Shown: piece by piece, positions 1 through 10,434 of the stretch
How positions within the stretch are numbered: position 1 is the stretch's first letter
Layout of the letters: every line of letters begins with the position of its first letter
Notes under the pieces: generated by a model
Seen by the model: only the letters and a program-made list of their open reading frames with translations
Told to the model about the DNA's origin: nothing
Databases searched by the model: none
Source of the DNA: Yponomeuta sedellus
Lineage: Eukaryota; Arthropoda; Insecta; Lepidoptera; Yponomeutidae
Reading direction: 5' to 3'
Length of the DNA stretch: 64,000 bases
Assembly (NCBI GenBank): GCA_934045075.1
Contig: OW203744.1
Span: forward strand, 2,497,001 to 2,561,000
Position numbers and translations under genes: made by a program

Positions 1-1057
1 AAAAACGGCATTAATAAAACAAAATCCCCATTATCACTGTGCTACAAACCTGCTATAACTTAAAGTTGATATGGCCCTACTTTAAATCTACTACAAACAA
101 TTATAAGCGATATTTTAATCTGTGATTGCAAAACCGCAGATTGCAAAAGTATGCATTTGTCAAATTGTTATTTGTTTGAAGTGCTTTGGTTGTAGTGAAG
201 TGGTTTTTCGTGAAATTGTGATGATAACTTGATTTTCCATAGTGTCTTCTTCAGAAACTTTCAAACGAAAAGTTGAAAACCAACTTTTTTTCTTGGTAGG
301 TACATAGATTATACAATTTGCGTGTTTGGACACTTCCACAGACTTAAAAGAATGAACGCGCGACGTTGCCAAATTGACAGGTCGTAAAAGAGCACTTTAG
401 TTCACAGATTAAAAAGACTTTAGTTACAGTAGGATTGTTGTACTTTTATTAATAAGGAAAAGTTAGAGCGTACTATATGTCTAATAGAGGATTTTAGCTA
501 AAGTGCGCTACGAGAACACTATAGGTTGTTTTTTATTAATAAGGCCCTTAGTGTTTATCGGCCACTGGTAATCAGCGGTTATTGGTGGTTATAGGCCATT
601 GGTAGCAACAGGTAGACTTTGATATTTAAGTTAGTAAACTTTACTTAAGTTTACTACAACTTTAATTAAGTTTACTTAGTATACTACTAGGTAAAACAAA
701 GTATTGTGGCTTACAGAGTAAGGGGATACTGAATTGAAATCTAAAGGTAATACCATAAACTCAGCTATAAAAATGCATAATGATTAAAATTTACTGGCGG
801 ATAAAATTGTGTTTGCAAAGAGAGACAATAATTGATAATTATAAACTGTACACATTCATACTAGCTATTCCGATAGTTAAGATAAAAATATTCTTTTTAA
901 TACAGTTGCTCAAAAAGTGGCGTATTACAGGGACGTATAGCGTGCGGGATGGGGGCTATTACACACGCATGCTTTTTTTTTACCTTTACCGCACTCGTGC
1001 CTTTTTTTTCCCAACTGGCAAAATAATGTCTATTAAAAAGAAAAACCAACCATGAAC

Positions 1058-1165
1058 TCCAAGTCCCCAAGGTTTGCTGGAAGAAATCTCTTACAGAGAT
1101 AAACTCGCCTTTGTACATGTATTTTCTTTAATTGTATTTCTTTTTTTGTGTTTTTCGTGTACAAT
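1058..1165 (+). repeat. LINE-type 3' end (GGTTTGCTGGAAGAAATC family)
   Basis: The pattern 'gctggaagaaatc...aagctcgcctttgtac...caataaagtata' recurs at 20775-20880 and 45412-45500. It looks like the 3' UTR and polyadenylation region of a CR1/jockey-type LINE. The third copy lies about 220 bp after a CR1-like coding end, supporting this. Confidence 0.5.
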
Positions 1166-1950
1166 AAAGTATAACTGATAACTGAAGTTTTTACTAAAAA
1201 AAATCATAGAAGTTTTTATGAGCTACTAATTTGTTTCAATATAAGATTGATCTATTAGTTTTTAATACAATAAACAAAACATCTAAAGTAAAACTAAAAT
1301 AATAACTAAACTAAAATCTAATTAACATAAAGTAATAAAAATAAATACCTATAATTTACAAATAAAACACTTGCCCCAGGTCAGTGTCCCTCGGCAAGGA
1401 GCCCAGAATGCTGGCAACATTCCCCCTTTGGATGGCCAGACTTATTCTCTGGCCGAGGTATGCGCCAGCCCTCCGATATAAGATTTAATGATTTGATTGA
1501 ATGAGTTAAGTGAGGTTTCATTTCATCTCATTAAATTTCATTTTCATTTCATATCAATAAAAAAATTCTACTGAAGACTTGGCATACTTAGTTTCCTTTG
1601 CCTACTAGAATGGGTGAAGAAAAAAAATCTCTGCTTTTATTTTTTTACGGTTGGCGCCATTTTTCAAATATTTTTTCTTTATAAAATTGCTTATTTTTTT
1701 CGCAACTGTATTAAAAATAGTCGTTCAGTACACGTGCGGAACCGTCATTGCAACTTGTTCCGACTGTCAACCCTCGCCTTCGGCTGCGCCTCGGCTCGGG
1801 TAGACATTTGTCGGAACTCTTTGAAATGACAGCCTTTCCGCACTTGTAATGAAATATACTATTTCAACACACTTGCTTATAAAGTGGCTCTATGGTCACC
1901 GCAATTGGGCACAGAATGACACCCATAAACAAACGGTGAATTTTTCATTG

Positions 1951-1974
1951 CTATAACTCACTAGTGAGTTATAG
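1951..1974. repeat. Perfect 24-bp palindrome
   Basis: CTATAACTCACT is followed directly by its reverse complement. It is probably the hairpin of a small mobile element; no longer inverted repeat was seen around it. Confidence 0.5.
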
Positions 1975-2639
1975 TTTTTTTTTTGTTTTATTGTTTGAGT
2001 TGCTTTGTTGTTACAAAAGTTTTATAAAAAAAAAGATCGTGTTCAATAGAACAAATAAATTAATGTTCCTATTGCTTGCTTATTTCATACAACTTCTTAT
2101 TTTATAGATAATTCTAACTCGTACGTGCTTAATACAACTTTTCACTCAAGTATAACTTTTGGTTTTTCTGTAATAAGAGAAAACTTTAAATTCCTTATTT
2201 TGTTCGTGGCAGAATAGGTGCAAATCCTATGCGAGGAAAAAAAATATCTCATCCCTTTAGTCTGTGGCCGATCGCAATGCGCGCGCATGGGAAAACTGAT
2301 TAATTGTTCCCGCCACAGCGAAAGTTTCGCTGCGAAACATTTTTCACAACTCGTTTTCACTATTGAAATTATAGTTATTTATTAAATAAAATGTCTATAA
2401 ATAAGTACTAGTTACGAAGAAAATGAGTTTTTATTGTTATTTTATTCACAAGTGTGTTAAAACGTCACATTAACGTTATTAAAATGTCATAGGCCTAATT
2501 TATAAAGGCCTTCTATAATTTGTAATATTGCGTGCCCTACAGGGGCCACAAAGATCCATATTTTTAGTTATGTCATCTGTATATACTTCTGGAATGCAAT
2601 AAATTATTGAGTATTAAGTATAGAAAACGTCGTATGACC

Positions 2640-3066
2640 CACGTGTGTATTGATGATTACCATCCTTGGCTCTCTTAAGAACCGGTTCGGGTCTCAATGG
2701 CGCCTCGGCGGTAATCACCAATGTTACACCATAGTGCACCACCTTGGTTAAGCAACAACAGGCGCGGTCAGGTACGGGATGGGTGAGCGTCCCGTAACTA
2801 CCGCTAGTGGCATTTTTCCGAGCGCTTCCGTGCTTCGCAAGGCACGTTAAGCCGTTGGTGCCGGCTGTCATATAATGGCAGTCGTTAAGCCATGTCAGAG
2901 GCCTTATGGGCGGCTTGATAACTTCTGACAGTGAGGCCCGGCCAGTGTCTCACAGTCGTCCACCAACCCGGACTTGGCCCCCGTGGTGGAATATGGCCTA
3001 ACCTTCCTGCGATGCAGGAAGAGACCCGTGCCCCAGGAGTGGGGACATATAAGGGTTGATAACGAA
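2640..3066 (+). mobile_element. 5S rRNA-like SINE (family 5S), full-length variant
   Basis: The core GTTAAGCAACAACAGGCGCG, then GTCAGG and GGGATGGGTGA, matches the internal promoter region of animal 5S rRNA (AAGCAAC, GGGCGCGGTCAG, GGATGGGTGACC). The body ends with 'ggacatataagggttgataacga', as in the other copies. The 5' part differs from most copies. Confidence 0.7.
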
Positions 3067-3642
3067 GGTTAATTGAATTGGCGGCCTTATTGATAAAAGC
3101 AATTTCTATAAAGCGATAGTTTTCTTATACTATTTTTATTTTTAATGCACTAACCCGTGCTAAGGACAAATTTAAAAACCTATTTAGAGGCTAAAAATTT
3201 CACCGAATAAACGATAGTTTTCTTTTTCCATTTTTTTGCAATAACTGTCAGTGTTTTTTTTAACACAAGGATCCCCTCCGTCATGTCTAAAAAAACTTGT
3301 GATCTCCTCCAGATAACCCTGGGATGGATTGGACTGAAAGAAAAAGAGCGTAGCACCTACCTTGTGTACATAAATTATGGATGTAGCTAAGTCGGAATTT
3401 AAAATAGCTTTAGCTGTAGCTATAGACGTGAAGAATTAACAAACACACTCACAAACTTTCGCCTTTATGATATTAAGTGTGATGTGATATCATGATTTCT
3501 TTATTTATTGTGCATGTGCATGCTTATTTTGGATAGAACATAAAGTCTATTAACCCTAGTTGTCCAATTTAGTAAACAAGATTATAACCTCAAAAAAAAA
3601 AAATATTCGTGGACATATTACACAGATCTCGTTAGCCCCATA

Positions 3643-4631
3643 CTGCCCCCGATAGTTGAAAGGGCGCATATATCATTTTTTCCGAAATTGAGTTATATAC
3701 ATTGTTGGAATCAGCAAAAAAAGGCGCATCGGCCAGTATTTTTATTTTTCGCTATCTCGCTTTATAGCGATTTTCTGTAGTAGAAATGGGCGCATATGCA
3801 TCCAATTTTTTGACTAAATGGAAGATGAAAAGCCGAAATTAATATAAACTTAGTAGAATAGCCGCATTTGCACATATACGCCTTTGAGCTTCATAGTAAT
3901 ATTTCATGATCGGAAGTTTAATAGGCGCTTATTCGATATCGTTTTTAATGCTTAATAGATAGGTCGCAAGTGACCATTTGCGCCTTAGACGCTAGTTGGA
4001 ACGTATTATACCTACTAAGTAGAAAAGTCAACATCTGCCACATGCGCCCTTACTACTTCGTATTTTATATTTTCTTCGATGCGCATCTGCCAGATACGTC
4101 GTATGTTTTTTAAAATAAATAAAAGGCTGAAATTATTGTTTTTTTACTCACAAGTCAAGATGAAACCTACAATAGACGATCATAGGTACTTTTCAACTTA
4201 GCCAAGGGCTATTAGATTGATATTGGATATTTGTGCCTAAAGTGCCTACTTAAATGCGCCTTTTCTTTCTAGGAAAATATTTAAAATTATACACTTGGTA
4301 CTAGGGTTAAAAGTAATAAAAAGCGCATACGAAATTGATAGGGCGCATGTAGCGATATGCGCCTATTCAATTAATTATGTCTCATTTCTTCATATTTTTT
4401 AAACTAAAATGAAAAGGATTTTTTGAGATTTTGCATATAATATATTTAAAATATACCTATCGTACTATAGCAATTGAAAGATAATCATGTTAACTATTGT
4501 TCGACATCTTCAAAAATATATTTCTTCGTTTAACTAACAGACAGCAAACAATTTAAGTTTTTATTCATTAAACATTTTTTTTCTCAGTTTTAGATTCTTG
4601 TTACATGCGCCTTTTCAACTATCGGGGGCAG
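3643..4631. mobile_element. Non-autonomous TIR DNA element with repeated GCGCAT motifs
   Basis: The termini are CTGCCCCCGATAGTTGAAA and its reverse complement, flanked by CATA on both sides. No open frame is seen. About a dozen copies of GGCGCAT or its complement are scattered through the 989 bp, each next to AT-rich spacers. Superfamily not assigned. Confidence 0.8.
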
Positions 4632-4659
4632 CATATTAAGAACAACTAAATTGACTTGT

Positions 4660-4892
4660 AAAAACCTATTTAGAGGCTAAAAATTTCACCCATGCCGGGA
4701 TTCGAACCCGCACCCTCTGGCTATCCGTGCCAGCGCTCTACCAATTGAGCCAATGGGCGACTCACCGGCATCAGTGAAATTTCGAACCTCTTTACACTAT
4801 TCTCTGTATTACGTACAGGCAGCGACATCTGGCTTAAGCAAATTGCATTACTTAGCACGGGTTAGTGCATTAAAAATAAAAAATAAAATAGT
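4660..4892 (-). mobile_element. tRNA-derived SINE-A, fold-back copy with 13-bp TSD
   Basis: The TSD TAAATTGACTTGT lies at 4647-4659 and 4893-4905. The body is in - orientation (box B GGTTCGAATCCCG), but the right end carries the tail 'gcacgggttagtgcattaaaaa' in + orientation. Confidence 0.85.
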
Positions 4893-5159
4893 ATAAATTG
4901 ACTTGTGTTACAGCTGCTAACTCGACGATAGATTTAATACAATGAATGCATCGATAACATGCAAGACCCGAGACAAACTAGAAAAGTTCGTTCCTTAGTT
5001 TGACCCGGCCGGGGTCGAACCCGAGACCTTCGGTTTTACAGTCAGCGTGTTAGCCGCTGCGCCACGGAGGCTGTCAAAAATTAAAATTCGACCCAAAACT
5101 AGATATTTTCTGGCGAGTTCATAAACTTTGTTTATAAAATTAGCAGCGTGTTGTACAGC

Positions 5160-5555
5160 CCAGGGGGCTGATTCTCGCCCATGCGAATTGAAAGCGTTGA
5201 CGCAAAATACTCGAATGCTTAGACATTTGTCGAATAAAAATAAGATAACGTAACTCGACAGTGTCATTAAACATTTATCTTCTCATTCGAATTCAATGTA
5301 TGTAGAATGGCGTTCAGAATACAGATTTTGGTTATCGCTCTACTTTTTACGTATAATTCCAAGGGGTCGATTCTCGCCCATGCGAATTGAAAGCGTAGAC
5401 GCAAACATTCGAAGGCTATGACATTTGTCGCATAAAAATAAGATAACGTAACTCGACAGAGTCATTAGACATTTATTTTCTCATTCGAATTCAATCTAGC
5501 ATGGCGTTCATAATACAGATTTTGGCTGTCGCTCGACTTTTTACGTAGAATTCCA
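5160..5555. repeat. Imperfect tandem duplication, two units of about 200 bp
   Basis: Two units start with 'ttctcgcccatgcgaattg' (near 5172 and 5371) and end near 'tttacgta...aattccaag'. They differ by scattered substitutions and short indels. Confidence 0.75.
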
Positions 5556-5826
5556 AGTCATTACGCCGTTGAGTCGTATACGACTTATTTGCTAACGAAG
5601 TGAGAATTGGCACCCAGGTTACTTCATTTATAGGAGTATGATTCGACTTATTCGATGTATTCGACTAAAAAGTCTATTTTACCGGTAGAATCTTCATTAC
5701 TAAAATGGACATGTAGGGATAAGCGGACTATAGCGCTGTTAATTAAACTGTAAGACCTTTATTCTTAACACAACTTTGTTCAGAAATAAATTTATGGATT
5801 GAATAAGTATTGTTAAACTATTTTTA

Positions 5827-6026
5827 TTTTTAATGCACTAACCCGTGCTAAGGAACAAATTTAAAAACCTATTTAGAGGCTAAAAATTTCACCCATGCCG
5901 GGATTCGAACCCGCAACCTCTGGCTATCCGTGCCAGCGCTCTATCAATTGAGCCAATGGGCGACTCACGGCATCAGTGAAATTTCGAACCTCTTTACACC
6001 TCTTTTTAGCCTCTAAATAGGTTTTT
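5827..6026 (-). mobile_element. SINE-A, fold-back copy with 12-bp TSD
   Basis: The TSD AAGTATTGTTAA lies at 5815-5826 and 6027-6038. The left part holds the - strand tail and tRNA-like body; the last 27 bp are the same tail region in + orientation. Confidence 0.85.
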
Positions 6027-6067
6027 AAGTATTGTTAAGTAAAAAGGCGACGTAAAACTTTTTGTCG

Positions 6068-6282
6068 CAAAAGGCGACTAAGGGACACAAACCGGGGAGT
6101 GGGCAGCAGCGCCCCCTGCAGTACAATTCCACCAATCTGCGATCCCCAAACCGCATGCCCAGCGTGGGGATTATGGACAATACCCTCTAATGATGGGCAT
6201 CAACCTTGTGCTATGGCGTTCACTAGGGGAGGGCTATATCCAGCAGTGGACTAATATAGCCTGAAGAAGAAGAAGAAGAAGA
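6068..6282 (+). mobile_element. SINE-D with RTE-like 3' tail
   Basis: The body reads 'aaaggcgactaagggacac...gtggggattatgg', then the same 3' end as RTE coding remnants ('ggggagggctat...ccagcagtggactaatatagcctga') and a (GAA)n tail. The sharing suggests RTE machinery mobilises it. Other copies: 22431-22690, 31052-31308, 61296-61557. Confidence 0.7.
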
Positions 6283-6289
6283 AGTTGTA

Positions 6290-6425
6290 CACTGTTATAT
6301 ATTAAACGGGTCAAATCGCGATTATTTATTAGGTAAAACGTAATTACCTTATTTCCCGACGTTTCGGCAGCGTTACAGTCGCCGTGGTCTCGGGTAGACT
6401 GAAGTGGCGAGTACAGTCAATTATT
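6290..6425 (+). repeat. Fragment of the CGCGATTATTTATTAGG repeat
   Basis: It shares 'aatcgcgattatttattagg' and 'cgacgtttcggcagcg' with the inverted-repeat element at 54154-54532 and the fragment at 58990-59060. Confidence 0.65.
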
Positions 6426-6427
6426 AT

Positions 6428-6790
6428 CGTTATCAACCCTTGTATGTCCCCACTGCTGGGGCACGGGTCTCTTCCTGCATCGCAGGAACGTAAGGCCATA
6501 CTCCACCACGGGGGCCAAGTCCGGGTTGGTGGAGGATTGTAAGACAGTGGCGGGCCTTACTGTCAGATGTTATCAAGCCGCCCATAAGGCCTCTGACATG
6601 GCTTAACGACTGCCATTATATGACAGCCGGCACCAACGGCTTAACGTGCCTTGCGAAGCACGGAAGCGCTCGGAAAAATGCCACTAGCGGTAGTCACGGG
6701 ACTCTCACCTATCCCGTACCTGACCGCGCCTGTTGTTGCTTAACCAAGTGATTGATTCCAATCACTCGGTTCGCCTAGGCCACGAGCGCT
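6428..6790 (-). mobile_element. 5S rRNA-like SINE, full-length
   Basis: Reverse orientation: tail 'ttatcaacccttgtatg' on the left, 5S-like core near 6690-6745, and the head 'aagcgctcgtggcctagg' on the right. Confidence 0.75.
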
Positions 6791-6911
6791 TCTTATTATA
6801 ATCTAATCTAATGTTATCTTAGTCGTCAGTATGTATTGTAATATTTTGTGTAGCTGTTGCTGTAATAAATGTGTTTTATCATTGAATTTAAATTCAATGG
6901 TTTTATTAATT

Positions 6912-7198
6912 GGGGGGTAATGCCCATAATCCCCACGCTGGGCATGCGGGTTGGGGATCGCAGTTTGGTGGAATTGTACTGCAGGGAGCGCTGCTGCCCA
7001 CCCCCCGGTTTGTATCCCTTAGTCGCCTTTTACGACACCCGCGGGAAGAATTTGGGTTGGTGCTATTCTCTAGGCCGACACCACACAGCCCCAACAGGGG
7101 ATTATGGGCATTACCCCCCAATGATGGCACAACCTTGCGCTCATTAGGGGAGGGCTATGTCCAGCAGTGGACTAATGAAGCCAGAAGAAGAAGAAGAA
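6912..7198. mobile_element. SINE-D fold-back copy with 13-bp TSD
   Basis: The TSD GGTTTTATTAATT lies at 6899-6911 and 7199-7211. The body is in - orientation, then from about 7082 the 3' end and (GAA)n tail run in + orientation, so one insertion contains two opposed pieces. Confidence 0.8.
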
Positions 7199-7253
7199 GG
7201 TTTTATTAATTAATATACTTAAATTAACTGTGAAATACACAGCTATATACGTG

Positions 7254-7981
7254 TAGTCTGTTAGTTTTTAGAATATACCTCGGGCTAGAGCCCGAGAGGG
7301 CAGGAATCCAAAGCCTACTCTAGAGAGTAGGCTTTGGATTTCGCCGAAAGCACAGGAGTGTAATACTACTTACTTCCTGCTCTGTATAAAACTTTTCTTT
7401 ACTATTTTGAAAAGTTAAGTGTCATATTGCCTTTGCCCAGCAGTGGGACACAAACATTAACGTAAAAAAAAGTGTTATATTAGTTCCGATATATCCGAAT
7501 ATATCCGATTCTATCCGGTACAGCGGTAGTACAGCGGTGGTAGCTCAGTGGGTAGAACCATAGACTGGCAAGCGAGAGCCCCAGGTTCGATCCCGAGTGC
7601 GGGCATGTACCAATGACTTTGTTTAATTTCAAAGTTACGTACATTTGCGAATTTGCAGTCGCAATACCACACGCTAACGGTGAAGGAAAACATCGTGAGG
7701 AAACCCGCGGCTTGGTTGGCTCCGCACGTATTGACTAGTCTTTCCTGTGGGCTAGGCCGACTAAGCTGTCAGGATGGTATAGGTGCTGGGCAAGCCTACA
7801 CCATCTATAAAACCATGACCCAGGCACTACAGCGTTGGAGTGGTCCCTTCACCCATCTAGTGTCAGTGAAGATACCACTGGACGCTGTATAAATCATCTC
7901 ATTAAGTAGATGCAAAAAGGCCAATATTATTATTATATTATCCGGTAGTAGCCCAGGTATATTCTAAAAGCTAACAGACTG
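7254..7981. mobile_element. TA-type MITE, interrupted by SINE-C
   Basis: The ends TAGTCTGTTAGTTTTTAGAA and its near reverse complement match the intact 216-bp copy at 15689-15904. The interior is split by a SINE inserted at 7521-7938. Confidence 0.75.
7521..7938 (+). mobile_element. tRNA-derived SINE-C with 9-bp TSD
   Basis: The TSD TATCCGGTA lies at 7512-7520 and 7939-7947, inside the MITE. The head GGTGGTAGCTCAGTGGGTAG and box B GGTTCGATCCC are tRNA-like. Related pieces: 50077-50345 and 46617-46765. Confidence 0.75.
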
Positions 7982-7984
7982 TGC

Positions 7985-9232
7985 ACGACAACAGCTTATC
8001 ACATCATGTTATGAGTATATCACATCATACTTTTCATTATACAAAAAGAAGAATATTTTCAAAATTTACAATTACGTCACCCATTTTTGAGTTTTTGGCA
8101 TTACTACGTGACATTTCAACCTGAGCCTACATAAATTGTCCTTTACCTGCTTATTCTGTTCTTTACCAAGTTTTCTGTTTATATTATGAATAAAATAAAT
8201 AAACAAGACAGAGTTGAAGTCGTTCCAGATTTAGATAAAACGTTTTATGTGTGATGTTGCACAAAGTTACGGACATTTATGCCCAAGAAAAATACGTATA
8301 TTGACACTCAGGGGTATCAAAATTCATAAAGTACTTTCCGTTGACCTAGAACTATCGGGCAAATAATATCGTCTTGTACTATAACACAGAACAAAATCTA
8401 AAAACTATACATTTGTAATAAAATCATAAAAAAATTGTCTTCAAAGTTCGGAAAAAATCGCGAGACTTGATTTTTAAACTGGTTTAAGAACCGTCGGTGA
8501 TCGAGTACATCTCGCGCTTGGCTGGTTTGTTTTTGTATCTTATATGCAGGACACACGCCTTGTCTTAGAGAGGGAGCTAGGCGTAATTACTGCGCGTGCG
8601 CACCGCGACGATATTTCTGTTTCATTTGACCAGATAAATAAATTTCTTTATCGAAGTCTTAATAAGTTGGCAGCAACCGTGTTCGTTTATAAAAAAATCA
8701 TCAAAGTTAAAAAAAAAAAACAGATCGACCATTACCACTTTTCTTTGTTACAAAATCGCTCGTAATGTAACTGCATAGAGTGCACTCATGTGAAGGTCGA
8801 TGTACTGTCGACTGTACCTGTCTAATGTAAGAAATATTTAATTGTTACAGTGCCAGAAAATAAACTTATTTTGGAATACATTCGAACCAATAACACAAAA
8901 CCACACATATCTATAAATATCTCTGTATGAAACAACGTGGATCAAATCTGATAACCCATAGTGGGGAGAAATCATTTTTTTTGTAACAAAACAAACATAT
9001 GAACAGTGAAAGAATAGTGAGCGTGGCAGCCAAATAAAAGTGATATTAAAAACCGAGCTAAAAGTGAACAGTGAAAAAGTAAACAAACACTAACTAGTGT
9101 TAGTGACATAAAACCACCAGGTGCTAGTTTAATGATTTAGTTTCAAACTTTATGACTTAAATAACTAAGTGTTTATGTTTAGTGGGATATTAGTGTCAGA
9201 AAATTGCTAAGTTACTAAACAAAAATAAATAT
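7985..9232. other. Neto upstream region, no gene seen
   Basis: It is AT-rich with only short open frames. It could hold the neto promoter or 5' UTR exons, but no TATA, initiator or splice pattern could be chosen with confidence. Confidence 0.5.
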
Positions 9233-9871
9233 TACACTATTTTTATTTTTAATGCACTAACCCGTGCCAAGGAACAAATTCAAAAACCTATTTAGAGGCT
9301 AAAAATTTCACCCATGCCGGGACTCGAACCCGCAACCTCTGGCTATCCGTACCAGCGCTCTACCAATTGAGCCAATGGGCGACTCACGACATCAGTGAAA
9401 TTTCGAACCTCTTTACAATATTCTCTGTATTACGTACAGGCAGCGACATCTGACTTAAGCAAATTGCATTACTTACAGCCCCGACTACCTACTTTGCAGT
9501 TAGGTTTAACATCGGAACGATATCACTGTACCCACATGATTACACTATTTTTATTTTTAATGCACTAACCCGTGCCAAGGAACAAATTCAAAAACCTATT
9601 TAGAGGCTAAAAATTTCACCCATGCCGGGACTCGTTCCGATGTTAAACCTAACTGCAAAGTAGGTAGTCGGGGCTGTAAGTAATGCAATTTGCTTAAGTC
9701 AGATGTCGCTGCCTGTACGTAATACAGAGAATATTGTAAAGAGGTTCGAAATTTCACTGATGTCGTGAGTCGCCCATTGGCTCAATTGGTAGAGCGCTGG
9801 TACGGATAGCCAGAGGTTGCGGGTTCGAGTCCCGGCATGGGTGAAATTTTTAGCCTCTAAATAGGTTTTTG
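9233..9871. mobile_element. Inverted SINE-A multimer with 12-bp TSD
   Basis: The TSD AAAAATAAATAT lies at 9221-9232 and 9872-9883, enclosing 639 bp. Contents: a complete - copy (to about 9535), a second truncated - copy (to about 9633) and a + copy (about 9634-9871). The tails face outward. The pieces are nearly identical, so they arose together or very recently. Confidence 0.85.
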
Positions 9872-9989
9872 AAAAATAAATATCTCTGGCAGACATACAA
9901 TGCATTCAATTCATGCTGCTACACTGCCGATGTGAGTAGCATCTAAACCATCCAAGTGACAAAAATCCAAATGTATAAAAACAAAATAC

Positions 9990-10255
9990 CTCTGGCTTTG
10001 CTAGTGACGCAAAACTACCAAGTGACAAAAAATACTAAGTGACAAAAAACTACATACGAAGTGGAAAAAACTACCAAGTGACAAAACACTACCGAGTGAC
10101 AAAAAAAACTACCAATTGACAAAAAAACTACTAAGTGTCAAAAAACTACCTAGTGACAAAACACTACCGAGTGCCAAAGAAACTACCAATTCACAAAAAA
10201 ACTACTAAGTGACAAAAATTACCAAGTGGCAAAAACTACAGTGACAAAGAACGCG
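9990..10255 (+). repeat. 20-bp minisatellite upstream of the neto start codon
   Basis: At least a dozen variants of 'aaactaccaagtgacaaaa' run to about 140 bp before the ATG, ending in a small inverted stretch (GACAACTTTGTC). It may form part of the 5' UTR. Confidence 0.8.
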
Positions 10256-10394
10256 ACAACTTTGTCGTGACTTGTCACAAACGTGACATTGGGACAAGTT
10301 CGCTAACAGTGTTAGTGCCACATCGAGCAAGGGTGGCCGCCGATGGTGTTAGTGGTGCGGATGGTGCGGCGCGGCCGGCGGCACAGCCAGGCCA

Positions 10395-10434
10395 ATGACC
10401 TCGAGCGCACTTCTGCTGCTGTCCTTGGCACTTG
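10395..10434 (+). CDS. neto: neto exon 1: start codon and signal peptide core
   Basis: The ATG at 10395 is followed by a Leu-rich run (MTSSALLLLSLAL), and the exon ends CTT G|GTGAGC, phase 1. Joined to exon 2 it reads ALAWSIVGIALEP, a plausible signal peptide. It lies in a local GC-rich patch unlike the AT-rich surroundings. The start was chosen because it opens the only hydrophobic leader in phase with exon 2. Confidence 0.82.

Larger units (their letters stand above)
1..2640. other. No gene seen; AT-rich intergenic DNA
   Basis: Only scattered short open frames occur. It contains a LINE-like 3' end near 1058-1165, an unassigned GC-richer patch at 1370-1480 (perhaps an old LINE remnant) and a perfect 24-bp palindrome at 1951-1974. 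Confidence 0.6.
3603..5075 (-). mobile_element. tRNA-derived SINE-B, interrupted copy
   Basis: The segments are 3603-3642, 4632-4659 and 4893-5075. The - strand head reads TCCGTGGCGCAGCGGCTAAC with box B GGTTCGACCCC, a tRNA-like pol III promoter. Other copies are at 30262-30487 and 54813-55050. Confidence 0.75.
3560..5740. repeat. Nested stack: old repeat split by SINE-B, a TIR element and SINE-A
   Basis: The outer repeat is seen uninterrupted at 58665-58905. Here it is split after 'aacctcaaaa' by a tRNA-derived SINE-B (3603-5075, - strand). That SINE is itself split by a 989-bp TIR element (3643-4631) and by a SINE-A copy (4660-4892) flanked by a 13-bp duplication. The outer repeat resumes near 5085. 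Confidence 0.75.

Noticed and set aside
6906..7209. Overlapping ORFs with [20 protein letters not shown] or its opposite-strand product (also at 22417, 31093, 61386)
   Set aside because: Open frames within the SINE-D body; the same frames recur with stops in other copies.
9990..10255. Repeats resembling a CRISPR array
   Set aside because: There are no unique spacers of even length; it is a eukaryotic minisatellite.
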